A stretch of 64,000 bases of DNA from the NCBI RefSeq assembly GCF_014838715.1, contig NZ_CP061947.1, forward strand, positions 682,001 to 746,000, written 5' to 3'. Position 1 is the stretch's first letter; every line of letters starts with the position of its first letter. Below are positions 43,874 to 52,433 of the stretch, piece by piece. The notes beneath the pieces are model-generated. The model ran no database searches. It saw nothing but the letters and a program-made list of their open reading frames with translations, and was not told the DNA's origin. This DNA comes from Algoriphagus sp. Y33 (GTDB lineage Bacteria > Bacteroidota > Bacteroidia > Cytophagales > Cyclobacteriaceae). Both the position numbers and the translations under genes were made by a program.

Positions 43874-44452
43874 CTAGTCTTGAATAATTTCAAATTCCTT
43901 TACAAAAGAAGAGATGGGGATGGCTGAAAGTTTATTGTCGTGCAGTAGGAAAAGTATGTCTTTGGTTTTGCCTATCAAAATGCCTTTTTTGATCTCGTTG
44001 TCAGCAAATTTGAGCTCAATCGCTTTACTCTTAAGTACTTGTTCTTTGTAATAGCTGCCGTACAGTTGTGCAGCAAGAAATAAATATAACCCAAATAGCA
44101 GCGAGTAGGAGATAACTTGGAATAACTTGAACCAAGGTTTTTTATCTATTCTAAAATTAATTGTGGAGTACAAATTTGGATACTTTTTCTTGGAGTAAGA
44201 ATCCAGCAATATGAGAAGTCCAAGAAGAGATGCGGAACCGATGATGAAAAACAGAATAGCAAAATCCGAAAAGGGAGCGATTAGAAAATCCAGAATATCC
44301 GCATAATCAAAAATATTTATGTTGAATTGGATGTACTTCTGGTAGTTGAAAAGCATTCCTATTCCCACAGAAAAAACATAAGCAATTGTCACTATTGTTT
44401 GTAGCTCTTTGATCAATGCTTCGTAGGCATCCTTTATTAACCCTTCTTTCAT
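43874..44452 (-). CDS. Membrane protein of unknown function
   Basis: 192 residues with three or four hydrophobic segments in the N-terminal 130 residues and a C-terminal ~55-residue soluble part with small beta-strands (KGILIGKTKDILFLLHDN). No family recognised. Flanked by an ArsR cassette and a VOC remnant on the same strand. Confidence 0.6.
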   Translation of the reverse strand: MKEGLIKDAYEALIKELQTIVTIAYVFSVGIGMLFNYQKYIQFNINIFDYADILDFLIAPFSDFAILFFIIGSASLLGLLILLDSYSKKKYPNLYSTINFRIDKKPWFKLFQVISYSLLFGLYLFLAAQLYGSYYKEQVLKSKAIELKFADNEIKKGILIGKTKDILFLLHDNKLSAIPISSFVKEFEIIQD

Positions 44453-44501
44453 TAGGAGTAAAAATAGGGCAAAAAATCAATGGGTTCAATTATGATGAGT
44501 A

Positions 44502-44942
44502 CTAAAAAAATATGGGGCAGAGCCACACACTCCACCTATTACTTATTGTGCTATGACAGGGGGGGGGATTCACCATCCAATTGATCCCGAATTTGTCTAC
44601 GAAGCTACCATAATAGGCTCCCCAGAACATATCCTGTAGCGGCATTGTGATTTCCCCTCCAGCCGAGAGTCCATTGAAAATCCTATCCGCCTCTTCTTTG
44701 TTTTCAGGTTCTAAATTGATGTGCATATCATTGCCTAAATTCACGGTAAAGCCTATTTCATTTGGAGCGGCTGTTGCCATGAGAATCTGATTACCCAGTA
44801 GAGGTAAGTCCACATGGTGAACCATTTTCTTTACAGTATCGTCCACAGGCGGGTGGTTTTCAGATTGGGGGGTATCCCCAAACCGCTGAATTCCCTGAAT
44901 GAAATCAGTTTGAGATACCGATAAAACCACTTTGTGACTCAA
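44502..44942 (-). pseudogene. Decayed VOC-family (PhnB-like) gene
   Basis: Residues ~15-125 (GIQRFGD, HHVDLPLLGNQILMA, MHINLEPENKEEADRIF, QDMFWGAYYG, DKFGINWMVN) match the C-terminal two thirds of glyoxalase-fold VOC proteins. The usual first ~25 residues are missing and the start abuts the stop of the upstream gene. After WMVN a run of nine C on the minus strand (44559-44567) leads into a foreign tail; losing one base would give an early stop. This suggests 5' truncation and a homopolymer frameshift. Confidence 0.65.
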
Positions 44943-45260
44943 TCACTTATGCTCTGTTTTTTTTGAGTCTTCGGAATTATGGCTGTTTTGGATAATTGAT
45001 TCCAGTTTCTCAGCTCTTTTGTGATCGCCAGCCCATTCATATAATTTGGAAGCTTTTTCTCCCGCTTTTTCCACAAAACCCGTAGTGTCTTTTTTTGCGA
45101 GCCAAGCGATGAACTTTCGCATGAATTTGAGGTAAGGCGCCATTAGTAAGGATGCAAGCGCTATTAGAAGCCAGCCCAGAGGCACAAATGGCAGTACCAT
45201 CGAAACAAGGCCGGCGATAAAAATAAGAGTAGCAATAGCTGGTATAATGAATTTTTTCAC
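44943..45260 (-). CDS. DUF454-like small membrane protein
   Basis: 105 residues: two hydrophobic segments in the first 45 residues (PAIATLIFIAGLVSMVLPFVPLGWLLIALASLLMAP), a PGW-like pattern typical of YbaN/DUF454-related proteins, then a charged coiled-coil-like tail. Its stop is directly followed by the VOC remnant. Function unknown. Confidence 0.7.
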   Translation of the reverse strand: MKKFIIPAIATLIFIAGLVSMVLPFVPLGWLLIALASLLMAPYLKFMRKFIAWLAKKDTTGFVEKAGEKASKLYEWAGDHKRAEKLESIIQNSHNSEDSKKTEHK

Positions 45261-45394
45261 TGATAAAAGATAGGGAGTTGGGTAGTAAAGGAGTGAATAT
45301 GAATAGTTGATTTCTCTATTATCTGAACGTGATTGTCTTTGCTCATTTTATATTTGAAAAGCACTTGAATACAGCATACGTGAAATAAGACTTT

Positions 45395-45760
45395 TTAGTT
45401 GGCTACTTTTTTCCTGGATTCTTTGATCCCTACAATATTTTCATTGGCCCAAGAAGAGAGGCCATGAATATGGGGCAAAAGTGAGCGGCCTCTCTCAGTA
45501 AGATTGTATTCTACCCTCGGTGGAATTTCGGGGAAGATTGTTCGGTTGACCAGTCCATCCGATTCAAGCTTTCTTAGCGTTACTGTCAACATTTTCTGGG
45601 AAATGTCCTTCATGGATTTTTGCAATTCATTGAATCGCATCGTTTCTTCCTCTCCCAGAATTAGAATTGCCAACATGGACCATTTGTCACCAATGCGATC
45701 CAACACCGTACGAACCGGGCAGTCTAATGTATTTTGATATAATTCTAATATTTTTCCCAT
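45395..45760 (-). CDS. HxlR-family regulator
   Basis: 121 residues with the HxlR winged helix: CPVRTVLDRIGDKWSMLAI, MRFNELQKSMKDISQKMLTVTLRKLE, and wing LVNRTIFPEIPPRVEYNLTERG. It is divergent from the NmrA/QorB-like gene, the same layout as E. coli ytfH/ytfG (qorB). The first Cys of CPVRT is the likely redox-sensing residue, as in HypR and YodB. Target sites are proposed in the shared gap. Confidence 0.9.
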   Translation of the reverse strand: MGKILELYQNTLDCPVRTVLDRIGDKWSMLAILILGEEETMRFNELQKSMKDISQKMLTVTLRKLESDGLVNRTIFPEIPPRVEYNLTERGRSLLPHIHGLSSWANENIVGIKESRKKVAN

Positions 45761-45786
45761 CTTATCTTATTGAATTTCAGTATTAA

Positions 45787-45870
45787 TTACCCAGAGGTAA
45801 CTGGCTAACTCTGCCGTGCCTTCTTGTGTGGCTATTGGCTTGGTATTACCTTTGAGTTACCAAAAGTAAC
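45787..45870. promoter_or_regulatory. Candidate HxlR operators in divergent gap
   Basis: Two dyads: TTACC-N4-GGTAA at 45787-45800 and GTTAC-N5-GTAAC at 45856-45870, both in the 155-base gap between the HxlR gene and the NmrA-like gene. The GTTAC/GTAAC spacing fits HxlR-type binding; one site per gene would allow autoregulation and control of the divergent target. Confidence 0.6.
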
Positions 45871-45915
45871 TTAAATTCTTAAAGTAATCAATAGTACAAT
45901 TTAAACTGTAGAATC

Positions 45916-46797
45916 ATGAGCAAAATAGTAATCACAGGGGCTTCGGGCCACTTCGGGAAAGCCACCATTGACTTTCTGGTAAAAAAAGGAGTTAAAGCAT
46001 CCCAAATCACAGGCTTGGTAAGGGATAAGTCTAAGGCAAAAGACCTTACCGCACAAGGTGTCAGCATCAAAGTAGGGGATTATGATAACTATGACTCACT
46101 GCTGGATGCTTTTCGAGGAGCTGAAAAAGTCTTGCTGATTTCAGGGACTGATCTGGCAAACCGCTCTCCCCAACACAAAAATGTAATCAATGCTGCCAAA
46201 GAAGCGGGAGTAACCCATGTACTGTACACGAGCTTTGAGCGTAAAAATGAAAGTGCTGATTCTTCGATGGCTTTTTTGGGCCAAGCACATATTGAAACGG
46301 ATAAAGCCCTCAAGTCAAGCGGATTGAATTATACCATTTTTAGGAATAACCTCTACTTGGGAGTAATCCCGATGTTTGTAGGCGAACAAGTTTTGGACAG
46401 CGGTATCTTTTTCCCTGCCGGAGAAGGAAAAGTTGCATTTGCTGACCGTGACAATCTGGCTGAAGCAGCTGCCAACGTGCTCCTCGGCGCAGGACATGAG
46501 AACAAGGAATATGCAATGAACAATGTTGAGAACTATACTTTCCAAACCATTGCGGATGAATTGGCTGAGTTGACAGGCAAGGACATTGCCTATGTAAGTC
46601 CAAGCAGTGAAGCCTATTCAGACACCCTTACAAAAACAGGTATTCCTGAAGAGTTTATCAGGATGCTTGTCAGTTTTGCCGAAGCGATCAAACAAGGTGA
46701 ATTTGAAGTGGAGAAATCTGATTTGGAGTTATTACTGGGCAGACGTCCAACTGATCTGAAATCCTATCTGGCTAAGGCTTATGCATCGGATAAATAA
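45916..46797 (+). CDS. NmrA-like / QorB-type SDR oxidoreductase
   Basis: 293 residues, Rossmann fold with VITGASGHFG near residue 4, YTSFE in place of the full SDR YxxxK triad, and FRNNLYLG. This matches atypical NmrA/quinone oxidoreductase 2 (QorB) proteins. With the divergent HxlR gene it forms a ytfG/ytfH-like pair, expected to respond to quinone or electrophile stress. Activity is inferred from the layout. Confidence 0.88.
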   Translation: MSKIVITGASGHFGKATIDFLVKKGVKASQITGLVRDKSKAKDLTAQGVSIKVGDYDNYDSLLDAFRGAEKVLLISGTDLANRSPQHKNVINAAKEAGVTHVLYTSFERKNESADSSMAFLGQAHIETDKALKSSGLNYTIFRNNLYLGVIPMFVGEQVLDSGIFFPAGEGKVAFADRDNLAEAAANVLLGAGHENKEYAMNNVENYTFQTIADELAELTGKDIAYVSPSSEAYSDTLTKTGIPEEFIRMLVSFAEAIKQGEFEVEKSDLELLLGRRPTDLKSYLAKAYASDK

Positions 46798-47666
46798 GCT
46801 GTTAGGGTATTTTTGATTAGGCGGCAATAAGACTTACTACTAAAACGAGACTGTCCCCTAATTAATAAGCGCTTTATTTCAAAAATGTTATGCTTGAATC
46901 AATCCCTTTTGGATGAAGGTCAAAGGAAAAGGGTGAAAGGTTAGCCCTCTTCACCCTTTTATTTGTCCTTTTCTCCTTAGCTAGCTTACGTTACAAAACA
47001 ATAGTTGGTGAAATAACCCTGAAATTGACATTTGAGACAGTCTCTAGTTGGTTTTTATAAAATGAGTGCTGTCAATGGGGCCGGACTAGGAGAAGAAGAC
47101 ATTGAACTTTTTGTTCTCATCTACCAACATCATAGCTTGGTAACAGCCAGAACTATTGTTTTGTCCCAATTATCCTCTGGGATTGAGCCGGGCTGATGGA
47201 CGTACTTCACTTGCAACATCATTCGCCATTAGGCAATTTGCTTCCTTGTGACTTTAATGATTGCGGTCAATTCCTCATTGTGTAATCCTTTTTGATCGAC
47301 TTCAGCCAAAATTTTTGCCTTCAACTAGAATTTCCTGTCCTGATACGGAAGTCCTTGTTGATTTTCGCAATAGGTCTTTAGGCTGTAGAGGAACATTGCC
47401 CAGTTATAGCTGCACCAACGATAAAAGTCGGTTAGTTCTCTCCAATTAAAGTGTTTGAGGACTATTGTTGTGATAAGAGAGACAAAAAGGGTAGCAGCGG
47501 GTTACTTTTTCCCCATTTAACTACGGGATCAGGCGTTAATGGTTCAGAAGGAAAGAGATCAAAGTACGCTTTATGCCTCCTGGGAATTTTCCTTTGGGAT
47601 TTAGCGAGCTACCATAGGTGCTCTATCGCAGGGAGTGTTGAATCAATGAGAGTATGATTTGTACCT
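46798..47666. other. Gene-poor accessory stretch
   Basis: No intact gene in about 870 bases. The left part is an element with terminal inverted repeats (46847-47044). The right part (47045-47666) shows short coding-like patches on the minus strand, such as FNVFF near 47105, without any frame over 70 residues; it is likely degraded sequence. Confidence 0.55.
46847..47044. mobile_element. Putative non-autonomous element with 9-bp inverted ends
   Basis: GAGACTGTC (46847-46855) and GACAGTCTC (47036-47044) are perfect inverted repeats 198 bp apart. Inside is a hairpin of AAAGGGTGAA and TTCACCCTTT (about 46926-46960). No ORF. The ends could be those of a small MITE or a decayed IS. Confidence 0.5.
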
Positions 47667-48725
47667 CTATTCCAATCCTACAAATTTAAAAGGCTCGGTG
47701 CTTTTAAAATTCATTGACGATTCGCCTGAATAGTTCCCGTCTTTGTCCAGGCTCAGTTTTCTGACCCCGCCATTTTCGCTAAAGTCAAGTTTGCTAAATT
47801 CAACCCACACTACATTGGGATTCATAACATTGTCGAAATAGTAAACTAGGTTTTTCTGATCTGCTACTGTTCTCCATCTGGTGGAGGAAATGTTTGGCTC
47901 TGTAGCGGAAGAAATTCCCAATGGAACAGAACAATTTCTGATAACGCTGAAAACGCTGGGGATAGCAATCCGAGTATTGTCAGTTTTGGGAATTGCATCA
48001 ATGTAGTAGGATGCCCGTACAAATCTATCAGCAGCCCTGTTTGTACCGGGTAGCATAATTGTCCCCGGAATCCCTTTCCAGTATGAATTGATGGCTAACT
48101 GCTCCTCAAAAACAGGAGAATTCGTCATTGTTGCATAGGACATGTCATGATGAATGACCAACTTTCCGTCTATATATTCAAAAATAGCATTGTCTCCTGT
48201 TTTGTCAGAAATAGCTAAATGAACGGTAGTAAATTTGTCCGTTCCAGGGATATTGGAAGAGACTACCACAAATTTTTCCTTACCCAATTCAGCAACGGCT
48301 TCTTCCACGGTGGAAAAATTGTCCAATACATACTGCAGCCAAAGCGATATGGATATACCCGGTGTGCTTTTGTCTTTTTCGAATTCCGGATATTGTGACT
48401 CAACCAACCACAGTATATTGGCAACAAGCCCCATTTCATTCATACCGTCCGAAGAAACAATATCCCAAGAGCTGGTAATTACACTTCCATATTTTGATTT
48501 CCAGTTTACCGAAGTAGTGCCTACTTCTCCGTTTCTTTCTATACCCCGGGGGAAAATCCAAAGATTTGCAGGAATATCATCCTTCCAGTCCATGGAGCGG
48601 GCTGTGATAATTGTTCCATTGGGACCTTGGTAGACAACTCTGGTACAAGCGAAAGCTTTATTAAGGGTGAAAAAGGAACATAAAAATAATGTCGCTAAGA
48701 TTAAATGAATTGATGTCTTTTTCAT
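47667..48725 (-). CDS. Exported linear-amide C-N hydrolase (choloylglycine hydrolase-like)
   Basis: An Ntn hydrolase cleaving linear amides; the nucleophilic cysteine is C27, exposed when the signal peptide (residues 1-26, AFA end) is removed. R43 and D46 in ARSMDW complete the visible active site. 352 residues is the usual length of bile salt hydrolase/penicillin V acylase relatives. In a free-living bacterium acyl-homoserine lactone or penicillin-V-type substrates are as likely as bile salts. It sits right after degraded DNA. Confidence 0.87.
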   Translation of the reverse strand: MKKTSIHLILATLFLCSFFTLNKAFACTRVVYQGPNGTIITARSMDWKDDIPANLWIFPRGIERNGEVGTTSVNWKSKYGSVITSSWDIVSSDGMNEMGLVANILWLVESQYPEFEKDKSTPGISISLWLQYVLDNFSTVEEAVAELGKEKFVVVSSNIPGTDKFTTVHLAISDKTGDNAIFEYIDGKLVIHHDMSYATMTNSPVFEEQLAINSYWKGIPGTIMLPGTNRAADRFVRASYYIDAIPKTDNTRIAIPSVFSVIRNCSVPLGISSATEPNISSTRWRTVADQKNLVYYFDNVMNPNVVWVEFSKLDFSENGGVRKLSLDKDGNYSGESSMNFKSTEPFKFVGLE

Positions 48726-49271
48726 TTTCTGATTAGTTAAAGTTATACTGTTGATGAGATTTCCCAGGTCATAATCTAAATTTAATCTTTCTAGCTAATC
48801 TACTTTACTGAGCTGAGTACTCCGTGCTGTTTTTTTGTTTTGGTATGTTCATAAGTAGTTACTGCTTCTTTTATTCATCCTTTTCTTTTTTCAAATAATT
48901 CTTGTCGGATAATTATAGGGTTCTCTATATTAAAGGCTTACAATGTGTCTCTTGCTTTCCCTAAAGTAAATATAGTAGTGCGAAGTTCATAATTAACCCG
49001 CTGTAATTTGATGAGTTCAGATAAGCCAATACTGATTTAAGATGACATTCACCAACAGGGAGTTTCGGGAAGTAAGCGAAGTATTGCCTGCTGTGGCTAG
49101 CCGTGGTATTTCGGGCCGCCATTCTTTAGTAAGAAGTTTTTTTTGCTTGTGGTAGGCGAAATATCTATGTTTTTTGGTCTAATACTTCTTTTTATTGGGA
49201 AAAAGGGTTTAAAACAAATTCACTTAATAGATTTTTGCTAAATTGAGCGCAGGTTTTTTACTTACCCAACT
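48726..49271. other. Gene-free stretch
   Basis: 545 bases without any supported gene, AT-rich, upstream of both a divergent Ntn hydrolase gene and a small hypothetical gene. No repeat or promoter motif was recognised. Confidence 0.5.
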
Positions 49272-49562
49272 ATGGAACCGTCCTTTTTTACATTTAATGA
49301 TATTTGCAGAATAAATCATCACCATTGGGACAATGCGTATTCCGTGATGCTCTACCATATGGAGCATGGAAATCTGGAAAAGGTTGTGCGTGGCCCTGAA
49401 GATATAATTTATAGAAATATTAATAAATTGAAGGAATGTCAGCTTGAGTATGATAGAATTTTTTTAACCTCATCGACACCTTCCTATCCAACTTCTGCTT
49501 CAAGGCCTAAGCGAAAAAGAATTGGTGTAAAGAAAGTTGAAATTCCTTCTGGGGAGAAGTGA
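49272..49562 (+). CDS. Small hypothetical protein with basic tail
   Basis: 96 residues: an N-terminal HisHisTrp-containing part (ICRINHHHWDNAYSVMLYHME), a middle helical segment, and a tail ending PKRKRIGVKKVEI. No family recognised. The unusual basic tail could bind nucleic acid. Start is the first ATG after an AT-rich run; the neighbours give no operon context. Confidence 0.5.
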   Translation: MEPSFFTFNDICRINHHHWDNAYSVMLYHMEHGNLEKVVRGPEDIIYRNINKLKECQLEYDRIFLTSSTPSYPTSASRPKRKRIGVKKVEIPSGEK

Positions 49563-49862
49563 ATTATACCTAAGTTTTAGCCTCAAAATTGAGATTTCAT
49601 TTTAATGGTAATATCCTATAGAGGCTGAAAGGTAGGTTAGTCATTTTCTATAGCTGCTCTCATACCAAAGCTGGAGAAATGAGGCAAACCGCCGATGAGT
49701 TTAGATTTATTAATTAGGAGAAAAAGACACGGGTGAGTTTTCTCAAGTTTGTATATCCGCTTTTCTGTCCGTAAAGCAATAAAAGCAATTTCCCTGATCA
49801 TAATCCGAAAAAATTTTCTGTTTACAAATATATATCGTATTATTGCAATGAATTAAAGTATC
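49563..49862. other. Promoter region of arsenic island with partial MITE-like copy
   Basis: A partial copy of the MITE-like word TATCCGCTTTTCTGTCCGTAAAGCAATAAAAGC lies at about 49753-49786 (given here in fragments: TATCCGCTTTTCT then GTCCGTAAAGC and AATAAAAGC). It ends just before the arsR operator. No gene. Confidence 0.55.
49834..49857 (+). promoter_or_regulatory. Candidate ArsR operator 1
   Basis: ATCGTATTATTGCAATGAAT at 49834, 29 bases before the arsR ATG. A nearly identical ATCGTATTATCGCAATAAAT lies before the DUF6428 gene, which suggests both promoters are bound by the same ArsR. Confidence 0.7.
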
Positions 49863-50195
49863 ATGGGAGTTACCAAAACCGATTTATTTACCCTGGAACA
49901 AAATGAGCTGGCACAAGTTGCCAAAGTGTTTGCACATCCTGCACGTGTGGCAATCATCCAGTACCTGCTCAAGTCCAATACCTGTATCAACGGGGATCTG
50001 GTTCAGGAGCTTGGGCTGGCCCAGGCCACTATCAGTCAACATCTGAGAGAACTCAAAGAGGTGGGAATTATTCAGGGAACCATAGAAGGAGTGTCGGTAA
50101 GCTACTGCATCAATCCGGTAAGGTGGACTCATATCCAGCAGCTTTTCAATGGGGTATTTGATCAATTTCAAGCGCCGGATAGCACCTGCTGCTAG
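49863..50195 (+). CDS. arsR: ArsR-type arsenic regulator
   Basis: 110 residues; winged helix ARVAIIQYLLK, LAQATISQHLRELKEVG, and wing GVSVSYCINPVRW. Candidate arsenite-binding cysteines are C41, C85 and the terminal C109-C110; the usual ELCVC motif is replaced. It heads the arsenic island and its likely operator is duplicated in front of itself and the next gene. Confidence 0.9.
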   Translation: MGVTKTDLFTLEQNELAQVAKVFAHPARVAIIQYLLKSNTCINGDLVQELGLAQATISQHLRELKEVGIIQGTIEGVSVSYCINPVRWTHIQQLFNGVFDQFQAPDSTCC

Positions 50196-50225
50196 CTAAG
50201 AGGTTAAAAAAATTTGCACCTATTA

Positions 50226-50247
50226 ATCGTATTATCGCAATAAATAA
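50226..50247 (+). promoter_or_regulatory. Candidate ArsR operator 2
   Basis: ATCGTATTATCGCAATAAAT at 50226, 30 bases before the DUF6428 ATG. Same word and spacing as the arsR operator, so the resistance genes have their own ArsR-controlled promoter. Confidence 0.7.
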
Positions 50248-50255
50248 ACATAGCT

Positions 50256-50726
50256 ATGAACTTATCAGAAGTAAAGACAGCCCTGGGCAAGTTAGACAAG
50301 ATTGCCTTTCAATTACCTGACGGATCATTGGTGCCAACCCACTTTCACGTCACTGAAGTAGGTAAAATCTCCAAGCACTTTATCGACTGCGGCGGAACAG
50401 TGAGAACCGAAAATGTGGCGAATTTCCAGTTATGGAACGCCAATGATTACAACCATCGCTTACATCCTGAAAAATTAGTCAAAATCATCGAGCTGTCCGA
50501 GAATGTTCTGGGATTGGAGAACTTGGAAGTAGAGGTAGAATACCAAGGGGATACCATCGGTAAATTCGGTATGGAGTTTGACGGAGTGAATTTTTTACTC
50601 ACAGGCAAGCAGACCGACTGTCTGGCTAAAGATAAATGCGGCATTCCGCAGAAAAAAGAAAAATTAAACCTAGCGGATATGTCCGCCAAAGCCAATGTCT
50701 GTACGCCGGGATCAGGATGTTGTTAA
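50256..50726 (+). CDS. DUF6428-like protein of arsenic loci
   Basis: 156 residues, cytoplasmic. Features: LPDGSLVPTHFHVTEVG, HFIDCGGTVRTE and cysteines at the C-terminal CTPGSGCC, suitable for thiolate metal binding. Related proteins occur in Bacteroidota ars operons next to arsR. No enzymatic role is proved; an arsenite-binding chaperone is a reasonable inference. It overlaps the extended frame of the next gene. Confidence 0.75.
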   Translation: MNLSEVKTALGKLDKIAFQLPDGSLVPTHFHVTEVGKISKHFIDCGGTVRTENVANFQLWNANDYNHRLHPEKLVKIIELSENVLGLENLEVEVEYQGDTIGKFGMEFDGVNFLLTGKQTDCLAKDKCGIPQKKEKLNLADMSAKANVCTPGSGCC

Positions 50727-50745
50727 GTTAACCTATCACTCAAAA

Positions 50746-51372
50746 ATGAATAATACTAACGCTATTTTATTGCCCCGGCTTTCCGAAACTGTAGAGAAAG
50801 CCAGATCCTTACCTATATCGGATGATAGAAAGGAAGTTCTTCAGGTTTTGGTAGACTATATTAAAGAAAAACTAAAAGCCGGAGAGGAAATCAACCTAAA
50901 CTTTATCTGCACCCATAATTCCCGGAGGAGCCAGTTTTCCCAGATTTGGGCGCAAACAGCTGCGGATTATTTCGGAGTTCCTGCCGAATGCTATTCGGGG
51001 GGAGTCGAAGTGACGGAATTCAACGAACGGGCGGTGGAATCCATCAAAAGGAGCGGATTTAGAGTGACCAAAAAAGGAAGTGAAAATCCTGTGTATTTCA
51101 TCTTTCACTCCGATGAGGCAGAACCGATTTCCGCCTTTTCCAAACTCTTTGATGATCCGATCAACAAGGCCCAAAGATTTGCTGCAGTGATGACCTGCGC
51201 ACATGCTGATGAAAACTGCCCATTTATCCCGGGAACCGAGAGCAGGATACCGGTAAGATATGAAGACCCCAAAAAGTATGATGGAACTCCCGAAGAAACA
51301 AGCCGCTACGACGAAAGATCCCTGCAGATTGCCTCTGAGATGTTCTATGTTTTCAGCCAAATCAAAATTTAA
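50746..51372 (+). CDS. arsC: Arsenate reductase-like low-MW protein tyrosine phosphatase
   Basis: 208 residues, start at ATG 50746 because the upstream extension to 50695 overlaps the neighbouring gene and has no family match. The P-loop is C55-THNSR-R61 (CX5R). A later [13 protein letters not shown] segment with extra cysteines could relay electrons via a disulfide to thioredoxin. Thus it fits the thioredoxin-coupled, LMW-PTP-type arsenate reductase; phosphatase activity is not excluded. Confidence 0.82.
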   Translation: MNNTNAILLPRLSETVEKARSLPISDDRKEVLQVLVDYIKEKLKAGEEINLNFICTHNSRRSQFSQIWAQTAADYFGVPAECYSGGVEVTEFNERAVESIKRSGFRVTKKGSENPVYFIFHSDEAEPISAFSKLFDDPINKAQRFAAVMTCAHADENCPFIPGTESRIPVRYEDPKKYDGTPEETSRYDERSLQIASEMFYVFSQIKI

Positions 51373-51374
51373 GA

Positions 51375-52433
51375 ATGACCTCATCTAAAAAGAGACTTGG
51401 CTTTCTGGATAAGAATCTGACCTGGTGGATATTTCTTGCCATGGCCGCTGGGGTGGGGATAGGGTATTTATTCCCTTCCAGTTCAGAGGTAATCAATTCC
51501 TTTAGTTCGGGGAGTACCAATATTTCCATAGCTATAGGCCTGATTCTGATGATGTATCCTCCGCTGGCGAAGGTTGACTATAAGCTTTTGCCGAAGGTTT
51601 TCAAAAATGTACGGATTCTCAGTATTTCCTTAATTCTCAACTGGATCATAGGCCCTGTATTGATGTTTGCCCTGGCTCTGATATTCCTTCAGGACTACCC
51701 GGAATACATGGTGGGTCTGATCCTGATCGGATTGGCCCGCTGTATCGCGATGGTGTTGGTGTGGAATGATCTGGCAGAAGGCAGCAGTGAATATGGTGCC
51801 GGGTTGGTAGCACTTAACAGTATTTTCCAGGTATTTATGTACAGCTTTTATGCCTGGCTGTTTATTACGGTGCTTCCGCCATATTTCGGTTTTGAGGGTG
51901 CGATTGTGGATATTTCAATCGGAACCATTGCCGAAAGTGTTGCCATTTATTTGGGGATTCCATTTCTGGCAGGTCTATTTAGCCGCTTGATATTGGTCAG
52001 TGCCAAAGGTGAAGATTGGTACACCACGGTGTTTATTCCTTCCATTTCACCGATTACGTTGATAGCGTTGCTCTTTACCATTGTGGTAATGTTCTCGCTG
52101 AAGGGGGAATTGATCGTAGAAATCCCGCTGGATGTGGTGCGGATTGCCATTCCGTTGTTGGTGTATTTCACCTTGATGTTTATCATCGGATTTTTCTTCA
52201 GCAAAGCCATGGGAGCGAGCTACGACAAAAATGCGGCAATCTCTTTTACCGCTGCCGGAAATAACTTTGAACTGGCAATTGCGGTTGCCATTGCCGTGTT
52301 TGGACTTGACTCGGGGCAGGCTTTTGCCGGAGTGATTGGTCCTCTGGTGGAAGTACCTGCGTTGATACTTCTGGTTAGGGTTTCCTTTTGGCTGAGAGAT
52401 AGATATTACGGTACGCCGAACCTTGCTGATTGA
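51375..52433 (+). CDS. acr3: Arsenite efflux permease, ACR3 type
   Basis: Exports As(III) from the cytoplasm, using the proton gradient. 352 residues, ten hydrophobic segments. The conserved cysteine is C123 in GLARCIAMV, and the second half carries [13 protein letters not shown]. Two bases after the arsC stop, and its TGA overlaps the next gene's ATG. Confidence 0.93.
   Translation: MTSSKKRLGFLDKNLTWWIFLAMAAGVGIGYLFPSSSEVINSFSSGSTNISIAIGLILMMYPPLAKVDYKLLPKVFKNVRILSISLILNWIIGPVLMFALALIFLQDYPEYMVGLILIGLARCIAMVLVWNDLAEGSSEYGAGLVALNSIFQVFMYSFYAWLFITVLPPYFGFEGAIVDISIGTIAESVAIYLGIPFLAGLFSRLILVSAKGEDWYTTVFIPSISPITLIALLFTIVVMFSLKGELIVEIPLDVVRIAIPLLVYFTLMFIIGFFFSKAMGASYDKNAAISFTAAGNNFELAIAVAIAVFGLDSGQAFAGVIGPLVEVPALILLVRVSFWLRDRYYGTPNLAD

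Noticed and set aside
47261..47657. Short plus-strand frames of 62 and 68 residues in the gene-poor stretch
   Set aside because: No family match, no start context; consistent with random frames in degraded DNA.
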